This document shows positions 25,008-33,827 of a DNA stretch of 64,000 bases, in pieces (position 1 is the first letter of the stretch; every line of letters begins with the position of its first letter). The notes below the pieces were generated by a model, which saw nothing but the letters and a program-made list of their open reading frames with translations, had not been told where the DNA came from and made no database searches. Source of the DNA: CAZJRQ01 sp964548535 (GTDB taxonomy: Bacteria; Bacillota; Clostridia; Oscillospirales; Ruminococcaceae); the NCBI GenBank assembly GCA_964548535.1, contig CAZJRQ010000006.1:38586-102585 (forward strand), given 5' to 3'. The position numbers and the translations under genes were made by a program.

Positions 25008-25886
25008 ATGTCAGATACAAAAAGCATTCAGCAAAAAAACTCAAATTCATCACTTACAGTAAAAAGAATTGTAGCTTATGCAGTTCTGATATTACTAATT
25101 ATTATATCTCTTTTACCGTTTTATCTTTTGATAGTAAATGCTACTAGAGGAAAAGTTCAGACTGGAATCAGGTGGCTTCCTGATAGCTATTTAAGTAAAA
25201 ACTTCAAGAATTTGTTCAGCTCGCTAACAGCGACTTCATACGGAAACGTATTTAAAGCGTTGAAAAACAGCTTGGTAATTTCAGGCTTAGCAGCAGGTTT
25301 GTCTATTTATTTCTCAGCGCTAACAGCGTATGCAATTCACGCATATGAGTTCAAATTCAAGAAATTTGCATTTGGATTTATCATGTTAGTAATGATGGTA
25401 CCAACTCAGGCATCAGCGATTGGTTTTTATAGATTGATGCAGGATTGGGGATTGACAAACAGTTATATTCCTCTGATTGTGCCATCGATTGCAGCACCAG
25501 CAGTGTTCTATTTTATGAAACAATATATGGATTCAGCACTGCCTATAGAAATAGTAGAGGCGGCAAGAATTGATGGCTGTCGAGAGTTTAAGACTTTCAA
25601 CAGAATAGTTTTGCCGATTATGAAACCAGCATTTGCAGTACAGATGATTTTCACATTTGTAACAAACTGGAACAACTATTTCATGCCAAGGCTAATAATT
25701 GACGACAAGAGCAAGTATACAGTACCTTTGGTATTGTCGGCAATGCGTAATGCAGGCCCGCTTGAGTCAGACGCAGGATTGTTCAATTTGTACATAGTAA
25801 TAGCAATCTTGCCAGTAGTAATTGTATATCTTTGCCTCTCCAAGTTCATCATTCGTGGTGTAGCGTTGGGAAGCGTAAAGGGATAA
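25008..25886 (+). CDS. Sugar ABC importer permease, MalG-type
   Basis: 292 residues with six TM segments. The N-terminal TM is AYAVLILLIIISLLPFYLLI, and the coupling loop reads IVEAARIDGCREFKTFNRIV (about 184-203). MVPTQASAIGFYRLMQDWGL is the conserved MalG-type stretch after TM3, and NYFMPRLIIDDKSKYTVPL lies in the last loop. It follows the MalF-type gene closely (AAAGGGGG site) and ends at a strong terminator, closing the operon. Confidence 0.9.
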   Translation: MSDTKSIQQKNSNSSLTVKRIVAYAVLILLIIISLLPFYLLIVNATRGKVQTGIRWLPDSYLSKNFKNLFSSLTATSYGNVFKALKNSLVISGLAAGLSIYFSALTAYAIHAYEFKFKKFAFGFIMLVMMVPTQASAIGFYRLMQDWGLTNSYIPLIVPSIAAPAVFYFMKQYMDSALPIEIVEAARIDGCREFKTFNRIVLPIMKPAFAVQMIFTFVTNWNNYFMPRLIIDDKSKYTVPLVLSAMRNAGPLESDAGLFNLYIVIAILPVVIVYLCLSKFIIRGVALGSVKG

Positions 25887-25900
25887 AAAACCTAATAATA

Positions 25901-25943
25901 ACCAAAAAGAGCAGCTCGATTTATTCGGGTTGTTCTTTTTGGT
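25901..25943. terminator. Terminator of the sugar importer operon
   Basis: ACCAAAAAGAGCAGCTCG and CGGGTTGTTCTTTTTGGT form an 18-bp near-perfect stem. Confidence 0.85.
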
Positions 25944-25982
25944 ACATTAGGCTTAAATGTGGTAAATTGGTTTGCGCGATGA

Positions 25983-26783
25983 GTGCCACAAAGTGATTTT
26001 ATGCAAGCATACTTTGATATGGACGTTTTAGAGAACGTTAAACTTGCCGACGATATACAAATCAAGTATAGTTATGATAATTCTTGCAGATTGATAAAAA
26101 CTTCAACACCTTACGGTGACACAAAATTTGAATATGACCTTATGGACAGAATAACAAGGGTTGTAGACAGAGATGGTGTTGCAACGCTTTATGAGTATGA
26201 CGCAAACGGCAATAGAACTGCTGTTAAATATGCAAATGGAATCACAACCACATATGTGTATAATGACGTTAATCAGCTGATTTGTGAACAATCGGTTGAC
26301 AAAGACAACAACGTTATGGTAAAATATGCTTATGCACTTGGAAAATCAGGTGAAAGACTTAAGGTCACTGAGCTTGACAGCACTACAGAGTATGGCTATG
26401 ACGAACTTTATCGACTTACAGCTGAAAAGGTTACAAATGGTAAAGACGTTACTGAAATAAAATATACTTATGATAAGTTAGGTAATAGACTTACTAAAAC
26501 TGAAAATGGTCAAGTAACTAAGTACAGTTACAACAACCTAAATCAGCTTGTTTCTGAAACTGGCATTCATACTAATTCTAATGCTCAAGGTGAATCTTGG
26601 AATAAAGGTTGGGAAAATTATAAGAAGAAATATCCTAATGCAACGTCTAAAGAGATAATAGCACAGTTACAAGATATGGAGAAATCATATGATATTGCTA
26701 AATATCGTGCGATAAAAAATAATAGAAGTGTATTTTATTATGAAATTTTATTTTATGTGGGCAAAATCTTCAAATCAGTATGA
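25983..26783 (+). pseudogene. Rhs/YD-repeat protein, C-terminal fragment
   Basis: 266 residues with at least six YD-type repeats (YSYDNSCRLIKTSTPYGDTK, YEYDANGNRTAVKYANGITT, YVYNDVNQLICEQ, YGYDELYRLTAEK, YTYDKLGNRLTKTENGQ, YSYNNLNQLVSETG). A variable tail starts near QGESWNKGWENYKKKYPNAT. There is no signal peptide, no large N-terminal part and no ribosome site. Complete Rhs or wall-associated YD proteins exceed 1000 residues, so this is the 3' end of a lost gene. The tail lies where the toxin domain starts. It is followed by a decayed toxin-like frame and SUKH-type immunity genes. Confidence 0.75.
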
Positions 26784-26795
26784 AGCGATTTTTAA

Positions 26796-27299
26796 AAAAC
26801 GGAGAAGGAAATAACAACATGTGAAAAATGCGGTGCACGAGATATATGCTTTGTTGAACCTTTAAATTATGAATTAAAAGGTAGAAATATTCGTGATTTT
26901 TATTCTGCAGTGGGATATAAACTTGCATCTGATGAATTTTTACAAGCGTTACAAGAATATAATGCGACGGGATATTCTGTAAAAGAGGCAAAATGTACTA
27001 GGTGGTATGTAGGAAAAGAAACATTTGACGCTGATAAAGTGAATTTGAAACGTTTAGTTATTGAAGGCAGATGTGGAAATCTTCGAACAATAGAAGGAGA
27101 TGGAGCTTTTTGGCCTAAATGTGAAGCTTGCGGAAGAAAGCTGAGGATCCAAAAACCTTTGAATCCTTTATATGAAGGTAAACTGTATAGTGCAATTGGT
27201 GCAAAATTTGATGAAATATCGTATTATGCAATTAACAACAACTCCGGAGCATACAAAGCTCCATGTGAAAATTGCCAACACACATTTGGAATAAATTAA
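26796..27299 (+). pseudogene. Decayed toxin-like C-terminal domain with CxxC pairs
   Basis: An open frame from 26796 (preceded by a stop, no good start; GTG at 26910 lacks a ribosome site). It has three CxxC pairs: TTCEKCGARDICF, FWPKCEACGRKL and KAPCENCQHTF. The last lies in YYAINNNSGAYKAPCENCQ, at the extreme C-terminus, like the second motif (PCxxC) of deaminase-fold toxins found with SUKH immunity proteins. The first deaminase motif (HAE/CAE) is not clear. Position between an Rhs tip and immunity genes supports a displaced toxin. It could instead be a zinc-ribbon protein. Confidence 0.5.
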
Positions 27300-27311
27300 G
27301 GAGGAATTTTT

Positions 27312-28151
27312 ATGACAAAAGAAGAATTGCTTAGTAGAATTGAATTGGAAGATAGTTTCTCAACAAAATCATTTAATAAAGAAGAACTCACAAAAGAGTT
27401 AAATAAAGAAAAGATTGTTAATAAACGAGATTGCATTTTTAGGTTTTATGAGAAATATGGAAATATTATTTTTCGTAAAATTGAAAAACAATCTGGTGAT
27501 AGAATATTGTTTAATTTATCAACTAACGGCTATCTTTCGTTTAATTGGTCTGAAATGGGTATTAATGTTTTACAAATTGGTGGGTATTATAATTGCGCCG
27601 GTGACATTGAAGTTTTTTATATGTCAGAAGATGGTTTGTTTTACAATCAAGATAAAAAATTAATTGCAGATAATGAGGATGATTTCTTTAACTACATATT
27701 AACAGTTGAATATGATTACCACCCTGTTATTGCAGATAGCACTTACAAGCGATTAAAAGATGCTGGTTGGTATGAGGGGCGTCAAATAGATATAACTCAA
27801 CTAGTAATAGAATGTAAAGCTCACGGTGTATATCTATCAGAAAAACAAAAAGACTTTGTACGAGAGTTCGGTGGAATAAAAGGAATAGATGTCGATGATG
27901 AAGAGTTTGAAATCCTTGCTGAACGCAAATATGACTATTATAAAAGACCCAAATGCGCAATCACAAGTAATCCAAATATAACCAGAATGATATATATGAA
28001 TTATGGTGCTGAAATTGTCTGCGTAGGTTGTTGTGGTGATGGAATGATTCCGCTGTGGTTAACTTCAGACGGAAGATTGATTACAGATGATAGCCATCAA
28101 ATAGGCAGAACTATTATGGAAGGTTTTAATTGCTTTTTAGGTTATAAATAA
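27312..28151 (+). CDS. SUKH-3-like immunity protein, copy 1
   Basis: 279 residues, no signal. The C-terminal half (about 140-279) has the SUKH-3 pattern: YDYHPVIADSTYKRLKDAGW, EGRQIDITQLVIE, LSEKQKDFVREFGGIKG, then IGRTIMEGFN. The N-terminal half (GNIIFRKIEKQSG, FNWSEMGINVLQIGGYYN) looks like a second, divergent domain. SUKH proteins bind and neutralise secreted polymorphic toxins, so this fits the Rhs/toxin remnants just upstream. AAGGAGGAATT gives a strong start. It differs from copy 2 only in the last six residues (CFLGYK against RILSND). Confidence 0.8.
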   Translation: MTKEELLSRIELEDSFSTKSFNKEELTKELNKEKIVNKRDCIFRFYEKYGNIIFRKIEKQSGDRILFNLSTNGYLSFNWSEMGINVLQIGGYYNCAGDIEVFYMSEDGLFYNQDKKLIADNEDDFFNYILTVEYDYHPVIADSTYKRLKDAGWYEGRQIDITQLVIECKAHGVYLSEKQKDFVREFGGIKGIDVDDEEFEILAERKYDYYKRPKCAITSNPNITRMIYMNYGAEIVCVGCCGDGMIPLWLTSDGRLITDDSHQIGRTIMEGFNCFLGYK

Positions 28152-28167
28152 TTACTATTGAGCGAGT

Positions 28168-28281
28168 ATGGATACAGGTGATTTGAAAAAGATAGGAGCG
28201 TATTGGTATGCGATTAACAACAACTCTGGAGCATACAAAGCTCCTTGTAAGAATTGCCAACACACATTTGGAATAAATTAA
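28168..28281 (+). pseudogene. Duplicated tail of the toxin-like gene
   Basis: 37 codons: MDTGDLKKIGAYWYAINNNS then GAYKAPCKNCQHTFGIN, repeating the C-terminus of the frame ending at 27299 with a few substitutions. It is a truncated toxin tail carried along in the tandem duplication, in front of immunity copy 2. Confidence 0.6.
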
Positions 28282-28293
28282 GGAGGAATTTTT

Positions 28294-29133
28294 ATGACAA
28301 AAGAAGAATTGCTTAGTAGAATTGAATTGGAAGATAGTTTCTCAACAAAATCATTTAATAAAGAAGAACTCACAAAAGAGTTAAATAAAGAAAAGATTGT
28401 TAATAAACGAGATTGCATTTTTAGGTTTTATGAGAAATATGGAAATATTATTTTTCGTAAAATTGAAAAACAATCTGGTGATAGAATATTGTTTAATTTA
28501 TCAACTAACGGCTATCTTTCGTTTAATTGGTCTGAAATGGGTATTAATGTTTTACAAATTGGTGGGTATTATAATTGCGCCGGTGACATTGAAGTTTTTT
28601 ATATGTCAGAAGATGGTTTGTTTTACAATCAAGATAAAAAATTAATTGCAGATAATGAGGATGATTTCTTTAACTACATATTAACAGTTGAATATGATTA
28701 CCACCCTGTTATTGCAGATAGCACTTACAAGCGATTAAAAGATGCTGGTTGGTATGAGGGGCGTCAAATAGATATAACTCAACTAGTAATAGAATGTAAA
28801 GCTCACGGTGTATATCTATCAGAAAAACAAAAAGACTTTGTACGAGAGTTCGGTGGAATAAAAGGAATAGATGTCGATGATGAAGAGTTTGAAATCCTTG
28901 CTGAACGCAAATATGACTATTATAAAAGACCCAAATGCGCAATCACAAGTAATCCAAATATAACCAGAATGATATATATGAATTATGGTGCTGAAATTGT
29001 CTGCGTAGGTTGTTGTGGTGATGGAATGATTCCGCTGTGGTTAACTTCAGACGGAAGATTGATTACAGATGATAGCCATCAAATAGGCAGAACTATTATG
29101 GAAGGTTTTAATCGCATTTTAAGTAATGATTAA
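28294..29133 (+). CDS. SUKH-3-like immunity protein, copy 2
   Basis: 279 residues, identical to copy 1 through residue 273, then RILSND in place of CFLGYK. The same AAGGAGGAATT ribosome site is duplicated with it. The domain reading is as for copy 1: divergent N-terminal domain and SUKH-3-like C-terminal domain. A terminator follows at 29204. Two identical immunity genes without an intact toxin suggest dosage protection or an orphan immunity bank. A very recent duplication or recent gene conversion would explain the lack of differences. Confidence 0.8.
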   Translation: MTKEELLSRIELEDSFSTKSFNKEELTKELNKEKIVNKRDCIFRFYEKYGNIIFRKIEKQSGDRILFNLSTNGYLSFNWSEMGINVLQIGGYYNCAGDIEVFYMSEDGLFYNQDKKLIADNEDDFFNYILTVEYDYHPVIADSTYKRLKDAGWYEGRQIDITQLVIECKAHGVYLSEKQKDFVREFGGIKGIDVDDEEFEILAERKYDYYKRPKCAITSNPNITRMIYMNYGAEIVCVGCCGDGMIPLWLTSDGRLITDDSHQIGRTIMEGFNRILSND

Positions 29134-29203
29134 ATTAATTTTTAAGCTAGTATAAAACTCGCTCGTTAATATTTCATTAAGTGAAATTGTTATATAAAAA
29201 GTT

Positions 29204-29239
29204 AAATCCGCTTTACCTCCAAAGTAAAGCGGATTTTTT
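29204..29239 (+). terminator. Terminator after immunity copy 2
   Basis: AAATCCGCTTTAC and GTAAAGCGGATTT, 13-bp perfect stem, loop CTCCAAA, then T residues. Confidence 0.9.
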
Positions 29240-29272
29240 CTACCCAAAACCAAATGAAAGGAATTAAAAACC

Positions 29273-29481
29273 ATGAACAATCGAATCTTTAGCTACCCTG
29301 AAGACCGTGATGAAGCGATTTCAAATCGAAAGTTGACACTAACAGGTACAATCTTAGTGAATCATATAGTAAAGTTTTATCCGAATATGAGAGTAATGAT
29401 ATTAGTTGTTGTGTGGCATTAAGCATACTGCATAAGGATACTAATCAAAATGTAAATCAGCATACTAAAAGCTGGGCATAA
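29273..29481 (+). pseudogene. Degenerate frameshifted ORF
   Basis: ATG 29273 (AAAGGAATT upstream) starts MNNRIFSYPEDRDEAISNRK and stops at 29420..29422. The neighbouring frame continues as YNLSESYSKVLSEYESND and HKDTNQNVNQHTKSWA to a stop at 29479..29481. Protein-like composition in two frames points to a frameshifted mobile-element gene. The family is not recognised. Confidence 0.4.
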
Positions 29482-29839
29482 AAATGCGTTTTAGATAACA
29501 ATTTGAAAACTAATCATCTTTCAGAAGAAAAATCTCCTTGCAAATCGCATATGGATTTACTTGAGGTTTTCGCTGAAAAGATTGTTAATAAAGAATCTCG
29601 TGATTTGCACAATAATATTGATAAGGATTGTTCACGAGGTAGATAATTATCGTGTCACGTGACACAATAAAAAGTTGGTGAAAAATTATAAAAGTGTAAA
29701 AAATCCTCCTGTAATTTTGGTAAATGGCACAAATTAAATGTAATAAAAAAACTTGAATTTCATATGATAAAGTGTTAATATATATATATATATATTGCAG
29801 GGGGATATTTATCCAATATCAATGGGGGAAAGAGGTACA
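29482..29839. other. AT-rich region with a palindrome and a TA repeat
   Basis: GTGTCACGTGACAC (29652..29665) is a perfect 14-bp palindrome, a likely protein-binding site. An alternating TA run lies at about 29776..29795, just before the recombinase remnant. No gene is seen. Confidence 0.5.
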
Positions 29840-30553
29840 ATGACTGGGCAAATTAAGGTTGCGGCATACTGCCGTGTTTCAACAGATTACGAGGATCAAT
29901 TAAATTTTCTTTCAACGCAAATAAAATATTTTACCGATTACATAAGTGACCATGATGGATGCAAACTAATTGAAGTTTATTATGACGAAGGTATAACTGG
30001 AACCTCTGTTAAAAAGCGTGACGGATTTAACAGAATGATTTCAGATGCCGAGAAAGGTGCTAGAGAGGATATTATCAATGATTTGCTTTCTGAAATTATG
30101 TTTATTCAGCAAAATGAGCCTGCCGTTAATTGCATTCCGCTTGAAGTTGAAATCGAAAGCTTCAGGCAAAAAAAGCAAAAGGCAATCGACCTTATGCTTG
30201 ATGATTTGATTTCTAAAGAAGATTTGAAAGAACAGACCGCTTTTTATAACGAAGAAACTGCGAAACTCACTCTAAAAATTGCTGAGAGTAAAAATGTCAG
30301 TAGCACTCATCAGCGACAGCTTGACGGAATTCATAGTGATATTGATAAAGTCAACAAAACCGCAAATCTTAGCACTGACAGCACGGAGATTTACGGTGAG
30401 TTACCGAAAAAGGTTGTTGTTCATGAAAATTGTAAAGCAGACTTTTATTTGAATTGCGTGCCGTTTGGATTTAGAATTGGGTATCACGTTAAGAAGTTCA
30501 ATCAGCAGCATAGGTTTGATGTTTTTGTCGATAGTTGCGAGGTTATTGCTTAA
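29840..30553 (+). pseudogene. Serine recombinase with large internal deletion
   Basis: The start is ATG 29840 after AAGAGGT. Residues 1-75 are the resolvase N-terminus (VAAYCRVSTD with the catalytic serine, then YYDEGITGTSVKKRDGFNRM). After EKGARED the frame jumps to the coiled-coil C-terminal region (IESFRQKKQKAIDLMLDDLI, KKVVVHENCKADFYLN). The rest of the catalytic and zinc-ribbon regions, about 250-300 residues, are missing without a frameshift. The product (237 residues) could be made but should not recombine DNA. Confidence 0.75.
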
Positions 30554-30652
30554 AGATGTTTTCATGGGGTTTGAACACGGTAACGCAAGCCTAATGCGCT
30601 CGAGCAAGGTGCACCTGATAAATACGCTATGTAGCTGCTAGGGCAGTCTACA

Positions 30653-30769
30653 TCTAATATGCTAAAGACGGTGCATCAGCACACATTTAAAACCGAACAA
30701 GAAAAATACAGCGATACAATTAACAAGTGCTTTTTGGAAATTTTTGATAAAAAAGAGGATAAGTCATAA
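30653..30769 (+). pseudogene. Tyrosine recombinase, C-terminal remnant
   Basis: MLKTVHQHTFKTEQEKYSDT then INKCFLEIFDKKEDKS to the stop at 30767..30769. The H-x-F/QHTF stretch followed by a charged helix with INKxF resembles the C-terminal end of clostridial phage-type integrases, after the catalytic tyrosine region. It lies 150 bases from the 3' end of a tRNA-Ser gene, the usual place for such an integrase. Short; moderate to low confidence. Confidence 0.4.
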
Positions 30770-30870
30770 GGCTTTTATTTTTTATAATTTCGTGTTGCAT
30801 AATTGTTCAAAACGTTCTTTTTATGTACATTTAGATGTATATTATTAACAAGCAAATGTGTTTAATATAT

Positions 30871-30917
30871 AAATAAAACCGCGCATCTACGTTGGTTAAT
30901 CGTAAATACGCGGGTTA
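30871..30917 (-). terminator. Terminator of tRNA-Ser(GCT)
   Basis: On the minus strand AACCCGCGTATTTACG and CGTAGATGCGCGGTT followed by T residues, directly after the tRNA. Confidence 0.75.
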
Positions 30918-30922
30918 TAGTT

Positions 30923-31012
30923 TGGCGCAGAAAGAGGGATTTGAACCCTCGCGCCCGTTACCAGACCTACTCCCTTAGCAGGGGAGCCCCTTCACCACTT
31001 GGGTATTTCTGC
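30923..31012 (-). tRNA. tRNA-Ser (GCT)
   Basis: 90 nt with encoded CCA. Acceptor GCAGAAA/TTTCTGC, anticodon loop CTGCTAA (GCT), long variable arm, and T arm GAGGG TTCAAAT CCCTC. Class II structure, complete. Confidence 0.93.
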
Positions 31013-31040
31013 ACATTATATTTAAAATAAAAAATATTAT

Positions 31041-31070
31041 AAAAAAATGCGAATAACTCCGCATTTTTTA
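31041..31070 (-). terminator. Terminator of tRNA-Ser(TGA)
   Basis: AAAAAATGCG and CGCATTTTTT hairpin just after the tRNA 3' end. Confidence 0.8.
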
Positions 31071-31076
31071 AAATAT

Positions 31077-31165
31077 TGGCGGACAGGGTGGGATTCGAAC
31101 CCACGGTACGTTGCCGTATCACTGGTTTTCAAGACCAGCTCCTTAAACCACTCGGACACCTGTCC
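31077..31165 (-). tRNA. tRNA-Ser (TGA)
   Basis: 89 nt with encoded CCA. Acceptor GGACAGG/CCTGTCC, anticodon loop CTTGAAA (TGA), long variable arm, and T arm GTGGG TTCGAAT CCCAC. Complete. Confidence 0.93.
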
Positions 31166-31459
31166 AAACTGTAACACACTTGTGATTTACCGTTTGCGAC
31201 TTAATTATTTTATCATAAATACAGCTATTTGTCAAGCCTTTTTACCTAAAAAAATATTTATTTATATTTTTGTGAAATACGCCATGTTTTATCAACAATT
31301 AGCTTGATAATTATACAATTAGCTCGTCACATTTTTTAAAATAAAAACAAAAAAATATTCAAAAAAATTAACTTCTTCCAAAAAGCAAGAATATTTTTTC
31401 AATTATCGCAGATAATACAAACATAAATCTAAAAGTTATTCTATTATGGAGGTTTAAAT

Positions 31460-31996
31460 ATGAAAGCAACAGGAATTGTGCGTCGAATTGATGATCTAGG
31501 ACGTGTAGTTATACCAAAGGAAATTAGAAGAACTATGCGCATTCGTGAAGGCGACCCACTTGAAATTTACACTAGTAATGACGGCGAAGTCATTTTCAAA
31601 AAATATTCAGCTGTTAATGAGCTTGCTGAAGGCACTGCTCAGGCAGCAGAAGTTATCTCAAAAATCGCTGGATGTTCGGTAGTTATTTGCGATAAGGACC
31701 ATGTAGTTTCAGTGGCTGGAGTGCAAAAAAAAGAATATAACGAGCGAAGAATTTCTCAGGCTCTTGAGGATTTACTGGAAAGCCGTAAGGATTATGCTTG
31801 TGAAAGCGAGTCGGATTCAGTTCTAATTCCAGTCGAGGGCATTGACAAAAAAGCTTTGGCTGTTTCACCAATTATTTCATCAGGTGATGTAATCGGTGCC
31901 GTAGCTTTTATCGGCGACAAGGATTTAACCGCTGAGGACAAGCATATCATGCTAGCGAAAACAGCTGCTATGTTTTTAGGTAAGCAGGTCGAATAA
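31460..31996 (+). CDS. spoVT: Stage V sporulation protein T, AbrB-type regulator
   Basis: 178 residues. The N-terminal swapped-hairpin AbrB domain is MKATGIVRRIDDLGRVVIPK then EIRRTMRIREGDPLEIYTS (1-50). A GAF-like C-terminal domain follows (CSVVICDKDHVVSVAG, SDSVLIPVEGIDKKALAVSP, GAVAFIGDKDLTAEDKHI). This two-domain layout and length are diagnostic for SpoVT, a regulator of late forespore genes in Bacillus. Many non-sporulating Ruminococcaceae keep it, so it shows lineage more than sporulation. GGAGGTTT precedes the ATG. It is a single gene between the tRNA-Ser genes and the hydrogenase cluster. Confidence 0.92.
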   Translation: MKATGIVRRIDDLGRVVIPKEIRRTMRIREGDPLEIYTSNDGEVIFKKYSAVNELAEGTAQAAEVISKIAGCSVVICDKDHVVSVAGVQKKEYNERRISQALEDLLESRKDYACESESDSVLIPVEGIDKKALAVSPIISSGDVIGAVAFIGDKDLTAEDKHIMLAKTAAMFLGKQVE

Positions 31997-32068
31997 GTTT
32001 AAAAAAACACACATCAAAAGAAAATATAAAACGAACCTACACCCAATTTCAAGTATGGCTCAGGCATG

Positions 32069-32120
32069 AAAAAAACGTACAATCTCGCCATAATTCAGGC
32101 TCGACTGTACGTTTATTTTT
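32069..32120. terminator. Bidirectional terminator
   Basis: AAACGTACA (32073..32081) and TGTACGTTT (32106..32114) around a partly pairing interior, with A and T runs on both sides. It serves spoVT (+) and hydrogenase cluster 1 (-). Confidence 0.75.
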
Positions 32121-32137
32121 ATGCATTTAAAGCAGTA

Positions 32138-33820
32138 TTATTCCTTAATATAAGAAACGTGTAGCAAATCATGAACCTTGCCCTTTAGCAAACCGTTGTA
32201 AAGTTCATCCATAAGTGGATTTTCTTCCGAACGCTTTAATGTGCAAAGCTTATCTGCGTTATATAAATTGTTACTGCGAACTTTCTTCTCAGCTGTTGTT
32301 GCTACTGGCTGACCTGCTCCGCCGATACATCCATTTGGACAAGCCATAACTTCAATAAGGTCGAAATGCTCGCCAGCTTCCATTCTAGCAACTATTTCAT
32401 CTACATATCTAAGTCCATTAATTACGCAAACTTTTAGTGCTCTATCTTCAAGAGGAACTTCAAATTCCTTGATACCCTCAAATCCTCTTACACCCTCAAA
32501 TGCAAGATTTCTCAAAGATGCAAGTGATTTATCTGTTGAAACTCTTCTGATAACTGCCTCAGTAACACCGCCTGTTACGCCGAAAATTACTCCAGCACCA
32601 GTCATTGTTCCGAATGGCAAATCAACTGCTTCAGGCTCTATTTCATTGAAAATAATTCCAGATTCGTTAATCATTCCGATAAGCTCTTGAGTAGTAATTA
32701 CATAATCAACCATTTGCTTGCCGTTTTCATCAACAAATTCTTCTCTGGCAGCCTCGCCCTTTTTAGCTGTACAAGGCATGAATGCAACCTGCAATAGCTT
32801 CTTATCGCTATCCTTATACTGCTCACTGATTACAGACGCAAACATCTGCATTGGTGAACGGCAAGTTGAAATGTTAGGCAAAAGATTTGGGTGCTTGTTT
32901 TCAGCATACTTAATCCAAGCAGGACAGCATGATGTAAACAATGGCAATTTACCGCCGTTTTCTAATCTTTCAACAAACTCATTAGTTTCTTCTAAAACTG
33001 TAAGGTCAGCAGCTGTTGATGTATCAAAAATGTAGTCAAAGCCCATTCTGCGTAGACAAGCAACAATCTTGCCCATTACATTTTCGCCTTGATAATTAAA
33101 TTCCTTAGCAACAGCAACACGTACAGCAGGAGCAATTTGAGCAATAGCAAGAGTATCCTTATCGTTCATCTCTCTCCATAGACGGTGGCTGTCATTTTTA
33201 ATAATGATAGCACCAGTAGGGCAAACTGCAGCACACTGTCCGCAGCCAACACAGTTTGACTCACCGATTGGCTTGTCAAATGCACAAGCAACCTTCATGT
33301 TTGAACCACGATAAGCAAAGTCAATAGCACCAACATTTTGAACCTCATCACAAACACGAACACAGTCACCGCAAAGAATACACTTGCTTGCATCTCTTGT
33401 AATGGATACTGATGAATCGTCAACATCAGGCTTTTCTTTAGGGTTATCAAATCTAACCTTATGTACATCAAATCTAGCCGCAAGTTCCTGCAGACGGCAC
33501 TTTCCGCTCTTGTCACAAGTTGTACAGTCACGGCAGTGGTTCGAAAGCAAAAGCTCCAAGATCATCTTACGATATTTTCTTAGACGAGGAGTGTTAGTCT
33601 TAATCTCCATTCCGTTTCTAGGAGGAGTAGAACAAGCAGCCTCCATACCGCCCCATTTATTTTCAACCATACACATTCTGCAAGCTCCATAAACTGAAAG
33701 CTCTGAATAATAACAGAATGTAGGAAGTTCAACACCTGCTTTTCTAATAAGCTCAAGCAGATTTTTTTCGCCGTTAATGGCAACAGGAGTGCCATCAATA
33801 ATCATAAAATCAGTATTCAT
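32138..33820 (-). CDS. hydA: [FeFe] hydrogenase catalytic subunit HydA, cluster 1
   Basis: 560 residues. Domains in order: a [2Fe-2S] domain (CYYSELSVYGACRMCMVE), a His/Cys [4Fe-4S] site (NHCRDCTTCDKSGKC), two 4Fe-4S clusters (CILCGDCVRVC, CVGCGQCAAVC), then the H-cluster domain. All three active-site motifs are complete: TSCCPAW, MPCTAKKGE and EVMACPNGCIGGAGQP. It reduces protons with electrons from ferredoxin and NADH together with the HydB and HydC subunits (electron-confurcating, group A3). It is the last gene of the minus-strand operon HydC-HydB-HydA, cytosolic. The ATG lies 7 bases past the HydB stop. Confidence 0.95.
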   Translation of the reverse strand: MNTDFMIIDGTPVAINGEKNLLELIRKAGVELPTFCYYSELSVYGACRMCMVENKWGGMEAACSTPPRNGMEIKTNTPRLRKYRKMILELLLSNHCRDCTTCDKSGKCRLQELAARFDVHKVRFDNPKEKPDVDDSSVSITRDASKCILCGDCVRVCDEVQNVGAIDFAYRGSNMKVACAFDKPIGESNCVGCGQCAAVCPTGAIIIKNDSHRLWREMNDKDTLAIAQIAPAVRVAVAKEFNYQGENVMGKIVACLRRMGFDYIFDTSTAADLTVLEETNEFVERLENGGKLPLFTSCCPAWIKYAENKHPNLLPNISTCRSPMQMFASVISEQYKDSDKKLLQVAFMPCTAKKGEAAREEFVDENGKQMVDYVITTQELIGMINESGIIFNEIEPEAVDLPFGTMTGAGVIFGVTGGVTEAVIRRVSTDKSLASLRNLAFEGVRGFEGIKEFEVPLEDRALKVCVINGLRYVDEIVARMEAGEHFDLIEVMACPNGCIGGAGQPVATTAEKKVRSNNLYNADKLCTLKRSEENPLMDELYNGLLKGKVHDLLHVSYIKE

Positions 33821-33827
33821 AATAGGG

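Larger units (their letters stand above)
27225..29112 (+). repeat. Tandem duplication of the immunity gene unit
   Basis: Unit 1 is 27225..28130 and unit 2 is 28207..29112, offset 982 bases. The first 51 bases differ at five positions. By my reading the following 855 bases, including nearly all of the immunity gene, are identical. Confidence 0.9.
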
